A DNA stretch of 64,000 nucleotides, from contig OZ026629.1 in NCBI GenBank assembly GCA_964020975.1, positions 46,521,351 through 46,585,350 on the forward strand, read 5' to 3'. The notes below the pieces were generated by a model that was not told where the DNA came from, ran no database searches, and saw only the letters and a program-made list of their open reading frames with translations. The stretch comes from Hermodice carunculata (lineage: Eukaryota; Annelida; Polychaeta; Eunicida; Amphinomidae). Shown in pieces: positions 1 through 12,852 of this stretch. Made by a program: the position numbers and the translations under genes. The first letter of the stretch is position 1, and every line of letters begins with the position of its first letter.

Positions 1-1
1 A

Positions 2-1192
2 GCAGACCTGACTGTTTACACAAAAACTAAGGCAAACATGGTGCATTTGGCGGCAGAATGTGCATCTGAGGACATTCTTGAGCTTGTGATAACCCACCTA
101 AGTCGACCTAAAAAATACATTAATGCCAGAGATGAGTTTTTGAACACTCCACTGATGCTGGCAGTGAGACGGCCTGATGGTCACCTTTGCTGTCAGGTGC
201 TGATTGATTGTGGGGCATTTCTAAATTGTCAGGATGCCAATGGAGAGACTGCTTTGTCCAGTAGCATTTACTTTGGAAGTGAACGCTGTGCGGAAATTCT
301 AATCTCTCAGGGAGCAAATTTAGATCTAGTGGATAAAAGGTAAGTTGATTTACCAACATTCAACATGGTAAAAAATATGTGATCTGTGACATATAGAGAA
401 ATTAAGTGTGCTTGTTACCCAGAAAATTGTAGTTTTTTGTAAGGTATAAAGGCACTATGAATTATAGTGCAATGCAAACATATTTCCTCTCAGCAATGTG
501 CTTCCTTGAATCAAGTACTGTAAATATAGGTCTGTTTGTTGGACATGCCATTAAGCAGGTAAGACTGTTTACTTTGTCAGTTTCTGCAGTGCCCTGTGTG
601 ATATGCAGTTTCTTATCATATTATTGTAAGTTGTGGTGGTTGCATACACTGATCATGAGGATATATTAAAATATGTGGCATACCAGTTGAAGCTTGAAAG
701 ATCCAATTGTTTCCAATATACTTGTGCATGGATTAAAGAGAAACCATGGTAAGTAAAGCCATGCATATGTGGTGAAGTGTCGTGTTTACCCTGTTGCCTA
801 CAAGATTCTTTCAAATGAGCTACTGATATGTATGTACATGCTCTTCTTGCAGAGTAACCAGTCCAATGTATTGGGCTATCTTCAATGCACGAGTAGAGAC
901 CATCAAACAGCTAGTCGTGGCTGGGTCCCATCTTACCTTGAAGATGCTTCAGGGATATCCAAAGAACTTGACTGTGAAAAGAAATGCTCAACTGTATAAG
1001 TGGTTGTTGACTATGGTTACTGAGCCTCGCTCATTACAGGATATATGTGGCCTTGCAATCCGTAGGTGCCTCGTCAGTCACGCTGCTGAGAGAGGCATAT
1101 ATCCTCTGATCAACTGTCTATGCCTGCCACAAAAGCTGAAAGATTACCTCAGGTTTGAAAGGCATTGTGATTCTTATGACAGTGAACTGTGA
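2..1192 (+). CDS. Ankyrin-repeat and SOCS-box protein, 3' part (two exons)
   Basis: Exons 2-339 and 853-1192. The reading frame is open to the left window edge, so the 5' part of the gene lies outside. The donor is AAAG|GTAAGT at 339/340 and the acceptor TTCTTGCAG ends at 852. The split codon is AG|A (Arg) and the frame continues to TGA at 1190-1192. The protein shows about three to four ankyrin repeats (cores NTPLMLAV, GETALSSSIYFGS and TSPMYWAIFNARVETIKQLV) followed by a C-terminal SOCS box (PRSLQDICGLAIRRCL, then YPLINCLCLPQKLKDYLRF). That order is the ASB family layout. In this family the ankyrins bind a substrate and the SOCS box binds Elongin B/C and a Cullin to form a cytosolic ubiquitin ligase. 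Which ASB member this is cannot be told from the fragment. Confidence 0.9.
340..852 (+). other. Intron of the ASB-type gene
   Basis: GT at 340-341 and AG at 851-852. AT-rich, with no recognised element. The short open frames inside are not supported as genes. Confidence 0.85.
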
Positions 1193-1916
1193 AAGACCTC
1201 ATATTTTATTTGTCTACTGCAGACATGCTGGTGATGCTGGGTAAGACAGTCTTGTGTCTTGAGAGGCATCTTCCAACACTACTGCTTTGTCTACAGTTAC
1301 ATCTGACCAGTTATGTGGAAAAAAGCAAAACAATTACACTGGCTGTGGCTGTTTATATGTCTTTTCATTTTACTTGATTTATGTATGTTTTGTATGTGAA
1401 GCCAGAAATTGAGCAAAACTGGGGAAGTTAAGCTCTTGAATATTGTGCCTTTTCATATGACTTGGACGTCATGTTTTTATTGTGATATTATGATTACTCT
1501 TATGTTAAAGGGTTTTTAGCTCTACTGACCCTAGGTTGCAGAGCTGATGTGATTCCATGACTTGCTGTCTAATCCTTCCATCCATAAACTTTGTGCTTTT
1601 TAATTTCTCGGGACACAGTCCACAGTTTTCAAGTGACCCATACACACGTATAACCTTCAGGACTTACCAAGTGTGTAAAAATCTCGGTTGAATTGGATAT
1701 TAGTGGCACCAACAACAGTATTCTGTAATGTGTGGGTCAAAATGTAAGAATCTTGTGAACACTCTAGCATCTGTATTTTTGGTGTATCTTCAAGAAATTT
1801 AGTGGGATTGTGAAAGTCAAAATCTTGATTACTTTAATGTGATAGTAGTGAGGTCCTGCTACTCATCAGATTGTCACTTGAGGAAGTTCCATCCCATGTG
1901 CACAATTTCATCCATG
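1193..1916 (+). other. 3' flank/UTR of the ASB-type gene with a degraded repeat
   Basis: Non-coding sequence after the ASB stop. Positions about 1615-1860 resemble part of the long repeat at 50474-52156. Shared phrases are gtccacag.gttcaagt, gtcaaaa.gt.a.aatct and gaacactctagcatct, then a GGTGGGATTGTG-like run. No clear polyadenylation site was identified; ATTAAA near 2219 is a weak candidate. Confidence 0.45.
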
Positions 1917-2097
1917 TACAGTGGTACCTCTCTTGAGAGACCCCTTTAATGAGAGACCACATATCTTTTTAAGACCGCTCTCTCAGGACACTGTGCTATC
2001 TTTTTCCATGTTGTACCTCTAATGAAAGACCACCTGTTTTGAGCGACGACATTTTGACCCGCCGTAGGGGCGGTCTCTTAAAAGAGGTACCACTGTA
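1917..2097. mobile_element. TIR element (MITE), family 1, TA-flanked
   Basis: TA target duplication at 1917-1918 and 2096-2097. The termini are inverted copies: CAGTGGTACCTCTCTTGAG on the left and the reverse complement ...AAAGAGGTACCACTG on the right. The interior is built from repeats of a GAGAGACC-like motif. No coding capacity. TA duplication and CAGTG ends suggest mobilisation by a pogo/Tc1-type transposase (inference). Confidence 0.85.
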
Positions 2098-2570
2098 TTC
2101 ATAGGTCTTTTGTTTTTGTCCTTTTTTTGTGTTTTCTTTTTTTTTTCATCTCTGGGTTTTTTTTTTGTTTTTTTTTTTGTAACTGAACAAGCTGAGCCAT
2201 ATTTTGAATGACTAACTGCATTAAAACTTGCTGTCCTGGAAACTGTTAAAAGGATGGAGTCAAGAAAAGTCTCTTGGGTGCTGCCTTTGTCATCCTTGTG
2301 CTGCAGAAACCTGTCGAGTACAAATTGTCGACTTCAGTGTACATGTAGGATGTCGGAGTTTCACATTCATTGTAATACTTCATTCTCACAAACAGGTGCT
2401 GCACCTGTACATGTTTTGATCTTAAAAGAGTAAGAATCGAGGTTCAACTGCTGTGGCTCAGTGTTGTACGTATGTATAATCTGGACAAAAAGAGATTGGT
2501 ATATTTTAAACAGACAACATTTGAACACAGTAAAATAGATCCCAATTGAAGTCAATAAACAGAAAAATAT

Positions 2571-2573
<3 letters not shown>
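2098..2573. other. Intergenic, T-rich
   Basis: Contains several T runs at 2120-2180. No gene or repeat boundary recognised. Confidence 0.5.

Positions 2574-2654
<81 letters not shown>
2574..2654. repeat. (TA)n microsatellite
   Basis: About 75-80 bp of alternating TA. All reading frames across it are simple-repeat artefacts. Confidence 0.95.
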
Positions 2655-2660
<6 letters not shown>

Positions 2661-2752
2661 GAAGGAGAGAGAAATCAAGATATTTGACATGGGTCACCCC
2701 TCTGTCATTCAGTGTAAATTCATGTAGGTTTGACATATTCCTTGTACATAAG

Positions 2753-2916
2753 CAGTGCTAGAAATAAGGAAAAATTTTCACTTGTCCGCCAACCAAGTGG
2801 AGTCTTATTCTAATTGAACTGTATGTAAATTTTGGACAAGTGCATTGGCAACTTTACTTGTCCGTCACAAGTTTCACTTAGTACGGACAAGCGGATAAGC
2901 CGTATTTCTAGCCCTG
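2753..2916. mobile_element. Short TIR element, hAT-like ends
   Basis: Left end CAGTGCTAGAAATAAGG, right end the inverted form of CAGGGCTAGAAATACGG. The subterminal motifs CACTTGTCCG and CGGACAAG also mirror each other. The element is flanked by a 5-bp direct repeat ATAAG (2748-2752 and 2917-2921). The termini look like hAT elements, but those usually make 8-bp duplications, so the superfamily is uncertain. Confidence 0.75.
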
Positions 2917-2921
2917 ATAAG

Positions 2922-3620
2922 GATGGGCAACCGTAACTTTCACGCCTGATTTGTGATAAGGATATGTCGGGCATGGTCTGTTGTGTGAGTGAATTGGCGT
3001 GTCATTTATCCAGTCTGTAATTGTTGTACATGTATCTCAAATGACTACATTCGTACTTTTTCCTGGTGGGCTTTGGTTGCATGTACCTAATGACACAAAA
3101 AGAAAAAAAAACATTTAAAAAAAATCATCTACAGTTATATCTGTTTTCTGAGTCCCTGCTATTACAACAGACCACCCAACTTGCAGAGACTGTAAGTCTG
3201 AAATGCAGTTTTCCACATGTTATATTAACTGATTATGATAAACCACCTAACTCAAGAGACCATATTTTGATAGAGCAACCTTGGATATCAGGGGTTGCTA
3301 TACTGGAGATTGACAGATGATGAAAAAAATTAGTGTGGAAAAAAACATGCAGCCCTTCAATATGTCAGCATGCATGAATAAAATGCCATCTTAACTCAGG
3401 GGCACATCACAGGAACAGCACATGAATCAGTAAAAGATGTAATGAAGTTAACAGAAAGAATCTGCTTTGTTTTGAATGGTTGAAGCTTGATTTATTTTTC
3501 ATGTGATGCTGGTCTATTAAGTCCATTGTGCATGGTCCAGCATTGCTTGTCATTGAAAAGTGGGTATTCTTGGTATGGTACATGGAAAAAAAGTTAATTG
3601 AGACCTCATTATACATACAT
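2922..3620. other. Intergenic
   Basis: AT-rich. No gene, RNA or repeat border recognised. Confidence 0.5.
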
Positions 3621-3926
3621 CAGGGTGAGAAAAAGTGTTTTGAAATTACTCGTCTGCAGGGCAAGTGACACAAACTTTTCACTTGTCCCAAATGCTTATG
3701 AAGTGACCTAAGTTTTGGCTGGAAAGAGCATGTTTTAATGGAAATCATTATGTCATACAGTGACTTTATGTGTCTGTTATGTCAACAAACTTTGAAATTT
3801 AACATGTTGTGAATTTTGCCAATTAAAAGTACTTGCCTATAGGACAAGTGAAATTTGAAAGTCACTTGTCCTCAAAAGGATTTTACTCGTCCCAGACAAT
3901 AGGATCATGGGAATTTTCACACCCTG
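3621..3926. mobile_element. Short TIR element related to 2753-2916
   Basis: Begins CAGGGTGAGAAAAAG and ends with the inverted counterpart (...ATTTTCACACCCTG). The interior repeats CACTTGTCC in both orientations, the same subterminal word as in the 2753-2916 element. No convincing target duplication. Confidence 0.65.
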
Positions 3927-4724
3927 TAACATGAGCCTCTGGTACTTGTTTGAGTGCCTCGTTTCATGTCCAGTAGTTCATACCAGTCCATCACTGACAT
4001 CTTCAACAAGGTTTCATCAAATACGGTCTTCAAAGAATAGTGGTCCAAAGATGGCCTTTGATGAGATCAGCATCTGCTGCTGAAGTTAACAAAATGTGAT
4101 GAGTATGTGAAGTGCCATTCAGGGTCACCTGATGATGCAGCTACCTTGTTTGCCATGTTTACTGTAGAAATGTTTGAGTGGTCAGACTCAGAAAGTGATA
4201 CTGTCATCAGGTGTTTTATACTATGAAGAAAATTGATACATTTATTTTCATGTCCTGCAACTGATTTGTCACTTGTGCATTTTACACCAAAGATAATGTG
4301 CCCTTCCATGTTTCATATGTAATATAACATTCATTGATATAGTTTCTACTCTTAAAATTTTACAGTCAGCATATAAAGATCATATACAATTATCTTGGAT
4401 ATATTTCACTTTAAGTTAAGATCCCCAAAAGTGTTCATGTGTCATGAAAAACCTTTATGTAACCATTTGACTAGTATGGTCAGTTTTGTACTTAGCTCAG
4501 ACCTAACCCCAATATATTGGCATGCATTTTTGCCCCATTCAAAATACCAGAAGCATCTGATGTCATAAATGTCGTCAGCTAAATGCCTCCTGTGGACAGC
4601 TTTCCTTCATACACTTTGAGCAGATAGTGCCCTGAGAACACTGTGGAAAGCTGAGGACTCGAGTCTACAGAGTGTACAAGTTACAGTATTTATTTATTTT
4701 TTTATTTTTTGACATTGGATGCAC
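3927..4724. other. Intergenic
   Basis: No gene or repeat border recognised. Confidence 0.5.
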
Positions 4725-5123
4725 CAATAGACCAATTCATAGGACTTGGGTTTATTCGGTTCACTTCGGGAAGCGCACCCTGCTTTGTTTACTATTTTGT
4801 GCTCGACCACGATGGCTGGATTTAACGTGGATGGATCAGAAAATAAAACACAGGATGTGCTTGGGTTTAATGAAAAATCAAACTGTCAGTAAACTAAACA
4901 TGCACATTTCACTACTGATGTGAGATTTTAGGTAAAAGATTTGCACCGTTCAGCACAATCCATGCTGTAATCAGTAGCATTAGCCGTGGCATCCGTTGTG
5001 AACAAAGGAAAGCGTGGGCCCTACTTGGCCACTTGTTGATTGGACAATTAGGCCAACAATGGAATGCATAATGAATTAGGGTCCCGAAAAGTTCGGTACA
5101 AGTCAGTATGAACAGGTCTATTG
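4725..5123. mobile_element. Possible TIR element
   Basis: Left CAATAGACCAATTCATA and right ATGAACAGGTCTATTG form an imperfect terminal inverted repeat about 400 bp apart. No target duplication seen. No coding region. Confidence 0.4.
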
Positions 5124-6476
5124 CGCTCACTGAAGCCCTTCGGTCTCAATATCATGGGGAAATGAGCTCCTTTGCTCAGTCTTGTGCTAAATTTTTATTT
5201 CAGAGCTCATTTTCCTATGGTTTCTCTGCTAGGTAGACTTATTTTATGTATTTATCTATGGGAAGATGCACAATTATCAGTTTGCTGTGTAGTCACACAG
5301 CCAGAAGCTCCTTCAGTAGGGCTTCAGTGGAACTCTGAATTATTCCTGTTTATACACTCAATGACCTCAGAAGTGTACCAACAGTCACCTCAATTCTTTG
5401 AGTTCACTGCAATTCAAATATTCATTTGGATTCAACTTTGCGTCGACAACCACTGTCACAACAAGTTCGGAGCTTCGTGTTAGGTAATCACAAGCCCATG
5501 TTTTACATTACAACGGAAAAGTTATACTCTGGTATACAAACAGACATTACATCAATTTCCCCTCAGTCCCTGATTAGTTTCAGTCGAAACGAAACCGGTT
5601 GGACCCTACTCCACTAGCCATTGTGACCTTCGCCCGGTATTTTAGCTACAAGTTAAAGTTTGTTGCAGCAATTTGTTTACGGGACAAATGTTTAAAGTTT
5701 ATGAGCAATTCAAAGTTCAGAGCTTATCATGAGTGTCTCATTAGCACTTAGTGTAGCAGGCTGCCAACTGCAGGTTTTTTTATTAGTATTACATTTAATC
5801 TCACCCACATGTATTTGAAATTTAATATGGAATGCCTGCCATAGTCCAATGTAAATGGAGGATCAGTATCTAACACTGGACTGGCTGCCAGTAAAGTAGT
5901 CCCTTCGTTGAAAAGACCACTCCAGTGACATATCACTTGGCTTTTAAGATAACATTTATATGATCCCTACTGCTATCTACCATGTTATTTCACCTGTATT
6001 GAGAGACCACATGCTTTGTTTGACCATTTTTGAACTTACCCAAGGGATGGTCTCTTGAGGGAAGAATCTATTGTATATGTTCTAAGAACCGTGATAAAAT
6101 GCACATTTTCTTGTAAGTGTACATCATGGTACAGATTTGTGTACAATGTGCCAACCACACCAACAGAAATGTGGGATACTTCAAGTTCTCCCAACAGTTT
6201 TCAGGAATACTGTGCCAGCTAAATGTAATCTATCTTAGGGATACATTCTGGCCAATGTTGTCTTGAAAAGTTTTTCATCCACATGTGGACAGGGTGTAGA
6301 GGTAACATAGGAATATATACATCAATTACGATATGGACCTACACCCCTTGTGATCTGTACCCTATCTATATTTGTATGTATGGTCTTGTTACATCTTGAA
6401 GGTACAGGTTCTCTTACAACTGTTTGCCATCCGGCCTTGTGAGGTAGATTCAAATACATCTATACGTGACTGTCAG
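5124..6476. other. Intergenic with a degraded family 1 MITE remnant
   Basis: Around 5996-6070 the words GAGAGACCACATG and GGATGGTCTCTTGAG recall the family 1 TA-flanked element, but the ends are lost. No gene recognised. Confidence 0.4.
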
Positions 6477-6660
6477 CAGTGGTGGATCTACCACAGGGCA
6501 AGTCCAACGTATGACCCTCTCCTTTCCAAAAGGAACAGGCATAATTTGGTCTCATGCTGCAGTGCTGTACAAAATTGCACTCCATATCCCCTGATTTGTT
6601 TGTTATATTGCACTTTCCTTGCTCACACCATGTCCTTTTGTAATCCAGGATCCACCACTG
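6477..6660. mobile_element. Short TIR element (CAGTGGTGGATC ends)
   Basis: Starts CAGTGGTGGATC and ends GATCCACCACTG, a perfect 12-bp inverted pair. Length 184 bp, non-coding. The ends look hAT-like. No clean 8-bp duplication was found. Confidence 0.7.
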
Positions 6661-8095
6661 CTCTATCATCATCACCATAAGCCATCAATTATGTTGCATC
6701 ATTTTATTTACATGTGTGTATATAATATGTATATGTATGGAGGCAGTGACATGCATTCAAATTTGTTTCCTTGATGTATCAGTATCTTTCAAAATGAATA
6801 TTCTAAGCATAAATGGCAGGTATAGAAAACATCTGGAAAAGCATCCATTTACGTGGCACAATGATGACCTCATGTAGGGGTTTAGATTGCACGTTCTTGA
6901 TCCTAGCATGGTATGGAACATTAATTTTTACTTTCAAAGGACTTCATATCTGATTGGCACAGTTACTGCATTTGCATTGTTAACTAAAACAAAACTAACA
7001 CACTTAACAGAATTACTTAAAAATGTAGGCCTTTACCAGTAAAATATGTTTAAACCACTTCAGTGTGGTTGAGACATACTTCATTTGAAAAATGATAAGG
7101 GAACAGGCATTGCCTTTATTAACACCTCATCAGATGTTAAACTGCCTTAAATCAATTTTTATTTTGAAAGAATAAAGATAAATTTGCAGAGGGATTTTTG
7201 TAATAAGATTCAGATTTTTTTTGGTAATAAAGACGTTTTCACTTTACATTGTGTACTGTGTGTTAATTTTTTCAAATACAATTATTAACATGGTAAGTTA
7301 GTTGGACAACACATAGGCCTTAATGTGAATAGTCGACAGGTCCAGGTGGACCTACTGGAGATATAGGGTCTGTCACTGTGGGACTACATCACAGTAGAGT
7401 TCTGACTGGGAGTTACACCATGTGGTCAAGTCTGTACATGTTGCATGTGCCAGCAGTCCTGGACACCTGCTAGTGGCTCAAGTCTTGCATTTCCATATTA
7501 GAATCCAATACATGTACAATGATACATCATAAGATTAAATAAGTCCGGCAAACCCAGCGCCCATTGAGAGACAGATTGTGAGAGCACTTTCATTACATTA
7601 GTAACAAAGTAGCAACACAGCCACTGGGAAGACATTTTTCCCAAGCCAATCATGTGAATGGTGAACTGAACCTGAACCTCGCATTTTAGAGTTCATCCAA
7701 TCTCCTCTCAGATTAATAACACGCAGCAGAGATTTGCGACTGCATGATCAGGGAAAAATACTGGATGCATCAACTTCATTCCACTGAACCATTTGGCCTC
7801 AATACCATGGGAAAGTGAGCCTTCTTATTCAGTCTTATGCTAGAATTTCATTGTCTTAGCTTGCTTTCCAATGATATAACCCATATTTTGACACATAAAC
7901 ATCAAAAACTGCAAACCTTCATATGCAGGAAATGACCCAACTTTTAACTGCAGTCCCTATCCAGGGCATCAGAACAGCCCTCCAGTCACTCTGATCCAAC
8001 CAAGCCTAATTTTAGCACCAGCTGATCTTATCTAGGTGAACGCCCAGACTTTCCATATTTGGAGACTACTCCCCCCCCCTTTAAAAATCTTCATT
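6661..8095. other. Intergenic
   Basis: No gene or defined repeat seen. A short C run lies at 8070-8078, just before the next element. Confidence 0.45.
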
Positions 8096-8830
8096 TTTAG
8101 GTCAGCTGAGCTTTTGTGAGGGTCTGTTGTCCATCCACAATTCACATTTTCCACTTCTGTTCCAAAACCGTATGCTAGATTCACTTCAAACTTGGTGGGC
8201 ATGTGCCTTGGGTGGATCTCTAACAAGTTTGTTCAAATGGTCACCTGCCAGTGATTTTTTGATATTTCGTCAATTTTTTTGTTGTTTTTTGGGCAAACTG
8301 TGAAAAATCTCCGAAAACACCTCACCCAATTGCTTTCATATCACACAGAAACACTCCTAGGAACTCCTGGTTGTTAATTTGTGCACCATGTGGTGCTGCG
8401 ATTTCTTCTACTTTTTTTTTTTTAATATGATTTTTTGTGTTTTTGCTATTTTCGACTTCTCCAGAACCCATTCTAAGATCAAGCTGAAACTTGGTGGATA
8501 TGTTCCTTGTGGAAGGGTCAAACAAAGTGTTCACCAGGTGGCACTGTGGTGGATTTCTGATTTTTAATGATTTTTTTTCAATTCGGTACTAACTTGTAAA
8601 TGCACCTTTCCTATTGATTGCTATGCAAGTCAATGGGCATTCCAAGGCTAATTCACATTTTGGACTTTTTCTCCAAAACCATGTTGCAAATTTTCGAGTT
8701 TTTAAGTACTATATTTTTCGAGAATCCCGAGAAAAATCTCCAAATCAAACCCTTTTGTTAAATGTCCATTTTTCTCCCAAAAAAGTGATTTTAAAATTTT
8801 TTCTTGGCGGATATATAATATAAAGATCCC
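8096..8830 (-). mobile_element. Helentron-like element, family H1, truncated copy
   Basis: Reverse-oriented copy of the family seen complete at 27361-29353. It opens with half of the terminal hairpin (GTCAGCTGAGCTT). Characteristic blocks follow: CACATTTTCCACTTC, CTTCAAACTTGGTGGGCATG, CTTGGTGGATATGTTCC and a mirrored ACTTGTAAATGCACC block. The AACAAGAGG end is not found, so the outer part is missing. Confidence 0.65.
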
Positions 8831-10738
8831 AAGCAACAAGAATTTGTATAGTTTTATGGGTCCAAAAATAAAAACCAAAACAGGAGAGCGGGTTGAAGAC
8901 AGCACTCCTCTAAGTGCCTAGCTTTGTTTGTGCCACCTTAAGTTGTTCCTAATGAGAAGCTGTTTGCTTTGAAAATAGTCAAACTGTCTCCCTGTTACGA
9001 TCCTTGCTCATTCATATTTGCTGATAGGGTGAAAAAGGTACATATCAACTTTGAAATTTACATGCAAGCACCAATAAGCTTTTGAGCTTATAGACACTGT
9101 GAACGTTTTCAAGTGATAAATTACTGAAAATTTTGCACTGGCCCTTCAATGGCTCCATTTCTTGGAAACAGTATTTTTTGGCAAATTTCAGATCATACTA
9201 AAATGAATGAAGAATGTAAACCTATGGTTTTACTGTATCATGATAAGTGATATACAAGATTCATGTCATTATTTATGATTGTTAAATTTTATATCATGGT
9301 AACCCCTTGGGGACATTATTCGGTGAGCTTTGTTAAACTGACCAACCAAATAGCTGTTTTGATGGTACAAAAACTAGTCAAGCATACAAACAAAAAGCCA
9401 AATGTCACTTGTATAGATGTTGCATTCTAGTTACATATAGAAACCTCCTGACTGGGATTTCTTGAGTAAATGGAAATAGGCTGGGAGATAGGTTGGAGGA
9501 TGTATGTGTCCAGAATCTGTGGTGATCTTTGGCAGACTATTAAAGAAAAACTTGACAAAGATTCTCAAGTGGTAAATACAAATTTTATTTCACACAAAAG
9601 GAGGCCATGTATGCAGTTGTCTTTAATATCGGTGAAGCATATTGACTGAGTTAGACACTAAAGTAGTGAGCTCATATAAAGCCTCGTTAGCAGTTTTTAA
9701 AAATATCGATGCAGCATATAAACAGTCAGTTGCAAAAATATATCTTCTTAATATCAGTGCAGTATGATCAAATGCACTAAAAACAGGCCAGCACATACTG
9801 GTCAACCAAAAGCTGGTTCCTTTCATGAACCCAAGAACAATATCAGAATTTCTTGATATGTAAAGCCTCACAAGCAGCTGATCTATGAACAGGCAGTGGA
9901 TACAAACGAACCCTTCTTAAAAAAGCACCTGAATATAATAAGAAATCCCCACATACATATGTACTTGCCTCACAAAGAACTAGCCCTTGTACAGGGAGTC
10001 TCATTTAGGATAGTTATGAAGTCGGGGGTGTGAGCTTAAAGCACGGTTACCATAGGCTGTCCTCATATTTGTAATCTACAGCATTGTGTGGAGTTGCAGC
10101 AAAAATTATGTCTTGGACTACATGTGTATCTTGGTTTTGCCCAAAATATGCCAGTTGCACACTTGTTCTTTGATTTCAAAATATAATTCTGGCAAGGGGC
10201 ATGCCTCGAATGCTTCAAAGCCTTCATGCCTTGCAACCATATTGCTTTGTTCATATATGTGCAACTCTTCAGGTTGTTTGAGAATCGTTTTCCTCAGGGC
10301 ATTTCACCATTTAAACCTCAACCAGGTTTTTGTCTCTGCAAAGAAAAAAGCCTTGAACTTTGCACCGCATATTTATATACATGCACAGACATCATATAAA
10401 ATTTTTACCGTGAATAGTAAAGCACCCCCACTTGCAAATTCTCACACAAAAATCTTCTACACAGGTTGAAAAAATAGTATTGTGTATGCGTTGCTTTATG
10501 AATCCATATAATTATATCCCAACCTGAGATACTCAAGTTAGCTTAAATCATTCCCCACAATAGGGAAAGAACATTCATGTACAATTAATGTCTATAAATT
10601 AATTTCAATAGCAAAAATATGCTCAAGCTGTATATTTTTCAGCTGTAATAATTGCTCTTTGGCTTTGGAATGTGAAAGTAAACCATAAGGCAGTCTTGGT
10701 GTAAATGTACATGTCATGTACAGAACCATCATATGGTA
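8831..10738. other. Intergenic
   Basis: No gene supported. Open frames near 9623-9871 and 10086-10469 show no domain or splice logic. Confidence 0.45.
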
Positions 10739-10914
10739 CAGTGAAACCTGGTTTTAATGGCATCATCTGGTCCCTGTAAAATGTGTGAGCTATGTGAACA
10801 TGTCAGATACATGAGTCAAATAGCAAAGGAGTTTGACTTTAAATCCCTCAAAATTGTCATTAAGTAAATATGCTGGGTATCTATTAAGGGCCATCATCCC
10901 AAGGTTCCACTGTA
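10737..10914. mobile_element. TIR element (MITE), TA-flanked, CAGTGAAACC type
   Basis: TA duplication at both ends. Left CAGTGAAACCTGG, right inverted as CCAAGGTTCCACTG (imperfect). Non-coding. Confidence 0.65.
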
Positions 10915-12757
10915 TGTATATACCAGTGACATAGCCTTTCCTTAAAAACAAGATTTTTGCAAGTTGAATAACACAGTACTTCTAGGAGGCTATGGTTGAA
11001 TTGCTGTGCCCAGCATGATTCCTGAAGCATAACCAACCAGATTCTTCCCTGATGGATCTGTGGCAAGATTAGCACACAACTCTAGAGGATTCACTGTGCA
11101 TGCAGGTCAGTTTATACTTTGGTCCTTTTTGGAACCGAAATGTATAATGTGTTCAACTTCTTCCTGAGAGTTCAAGGATGTATATGCAGGTGACAGGAAA
11201 ACCAGGCAATTACATGTCATGTCGCAGTCAAACTATAATCTGTGAGTGGTTTGACAATAAAATTAATTCCCTTGGCCACAATTTTAAGTCTTAACTAACC
11301 ATATTATAAGACTATTAATGTAGTCCTGCCACTGGTTTATTTTATTTGCTCAGTAAACAGTTAAAAAATATAAGTAGTACAAATATGGAAGGCAGCTGAA
11401 CAGGTATGGCTTACAGTTCGTAGTTAGCAACTACCTGTCACATTTTCTACGAGCTTCACACCCAGGAAAACTGTGGTCTCAATTTGTATAATGAGGATTG
11501 ACTAGGTTTTTCTGCACAAACTTCATGTGAATGTCCCATGTTAATGTCTGCTTCATTAATTTTGTTGAAACTTCTCATGAATTCAAAACATTTTGAATGA
11601 GAATTGTAGATAAGACCAATCAAAACAGACAATAAGTCAATAGCTTGCCTCAGCTCCATTAGGAAAGCAATTGAGACAGTACATCTACCATGGAAAAAGT
11701 TTCGTAAACATCTTTGTACATGTACGCCAATAAACTTGCAAAACAAATTATGGTCTTGCATATGTTGAAGTACTGTGCCATCATTTTGCCAATTAAGATG
11801 CGTATGCATGTATTTACTAAATCATCAGTTGCACCCCAGGCGCTTTACGACATAACAGACTGCTGGACTGTGCTGTGTTTAGTGAAGTGGACAAATATGT
11901 ATTTACATTCCAAACATTGTTTGACAAAGGTACATGTAACAGGATCATGGTGGTGGAATATAGATTTCATCTTCTGGACTTTATAAGTATAGTTTAAAAA
12001 TGACAACATGATGGCTTTATACTCATTAAGCACCTGCCATTGAGAGCATGTCCTGCATGACTCCACAAGTACCAGCCTTCAAATATGTATGACTACAATC
12101 GTATGCCATAGGTGAATGCAAACCTGGCATTTTATGCATCAGGCAAGTTGCTCCACCTTAATATGCAACTTCCACATACATACACATACACATACACAAA
12201 CACTCATTAAATATCCCTAAATATCTTCCTCACCTATTTCAGGTTTAGATCACAGCCATCATCACCTGGAGAATGATTCAGAACGTGTTCCACTTCCACA
12301 TCTTCGTGAAAATTTTGTTTTTTATCATGAATTTTGCAGTTTCAGCATTTTTGCTTTTTCTTTTTTTTTTTTTGGTTTTATTGTGGTTTTAGTCAGATCG
12401 CCTTGTACTGCATCACTAGGTATATTTCCAAGGTGAATTCTTGAGCCATGATTCAACATCCTATTTTGGAAGCATACAGTTAATCTGTGTATCATAGCAC
12501 TACTGAAACAAGCAATCAGATGGAACCCTTAGGCTTCATGTATCCCAACAGAAAATCATTATTATACCAATTAGTTTTGGCACATGCAACTTTAACTGAT
12601 CCTGATAAGAGATGCATACACGTGTTCTCCAGTTTTTATAAAATATTAATTATCATATTCCTTTCAGCTCATCACTTTGGCATTGGATAGTAGAATCTGA
12701 AAAGGTTTGATCCTTTTTGTTTATCTCTGAAACATAGCTCGGAATCAGCTCTTAAAG
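10915..12757. other. Intergenic, 3' flank of GH3 copy A
   Basis: On the - strand an AATAAA at 12382-12377 lies about 380 bases past the copy A stop and is a candidate polyadenylation signal. Copy B has one at a similar distance. Otherwise nothing recognised. Confidence 0.35.
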
Positions 12758-12852
12758 TTATGCCACTATTTGGAATGAGCCTGTCAGTACTTCTGACCCC
12801 ACTGTAGTCTTCTGGTTGGGTTGCTGGCCTCCTGCATATACTTTGATTTTAC
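12758..12852 (-). CDS. GH3 copy A, exon 11 (C-terminus)
   Basis: After TTTCAG the exon encodes (G)KIKVYAGGQQPNQKTTV, then GSEVLTGSFQIVA and TAA. Using donor CCAG|GTCAG at the end of exon 10 gives this conserved GH3 tail and equal lengths in both copies. Reading through exon 10 would give unrelated ends in the two copies. Confidence 0.9.

Noticed and set aside
10086-10469. 127-residue + strand open frame
   Set aside because: No recognisable domain, no splice context, and composition like the surrounding intergenic DNA.
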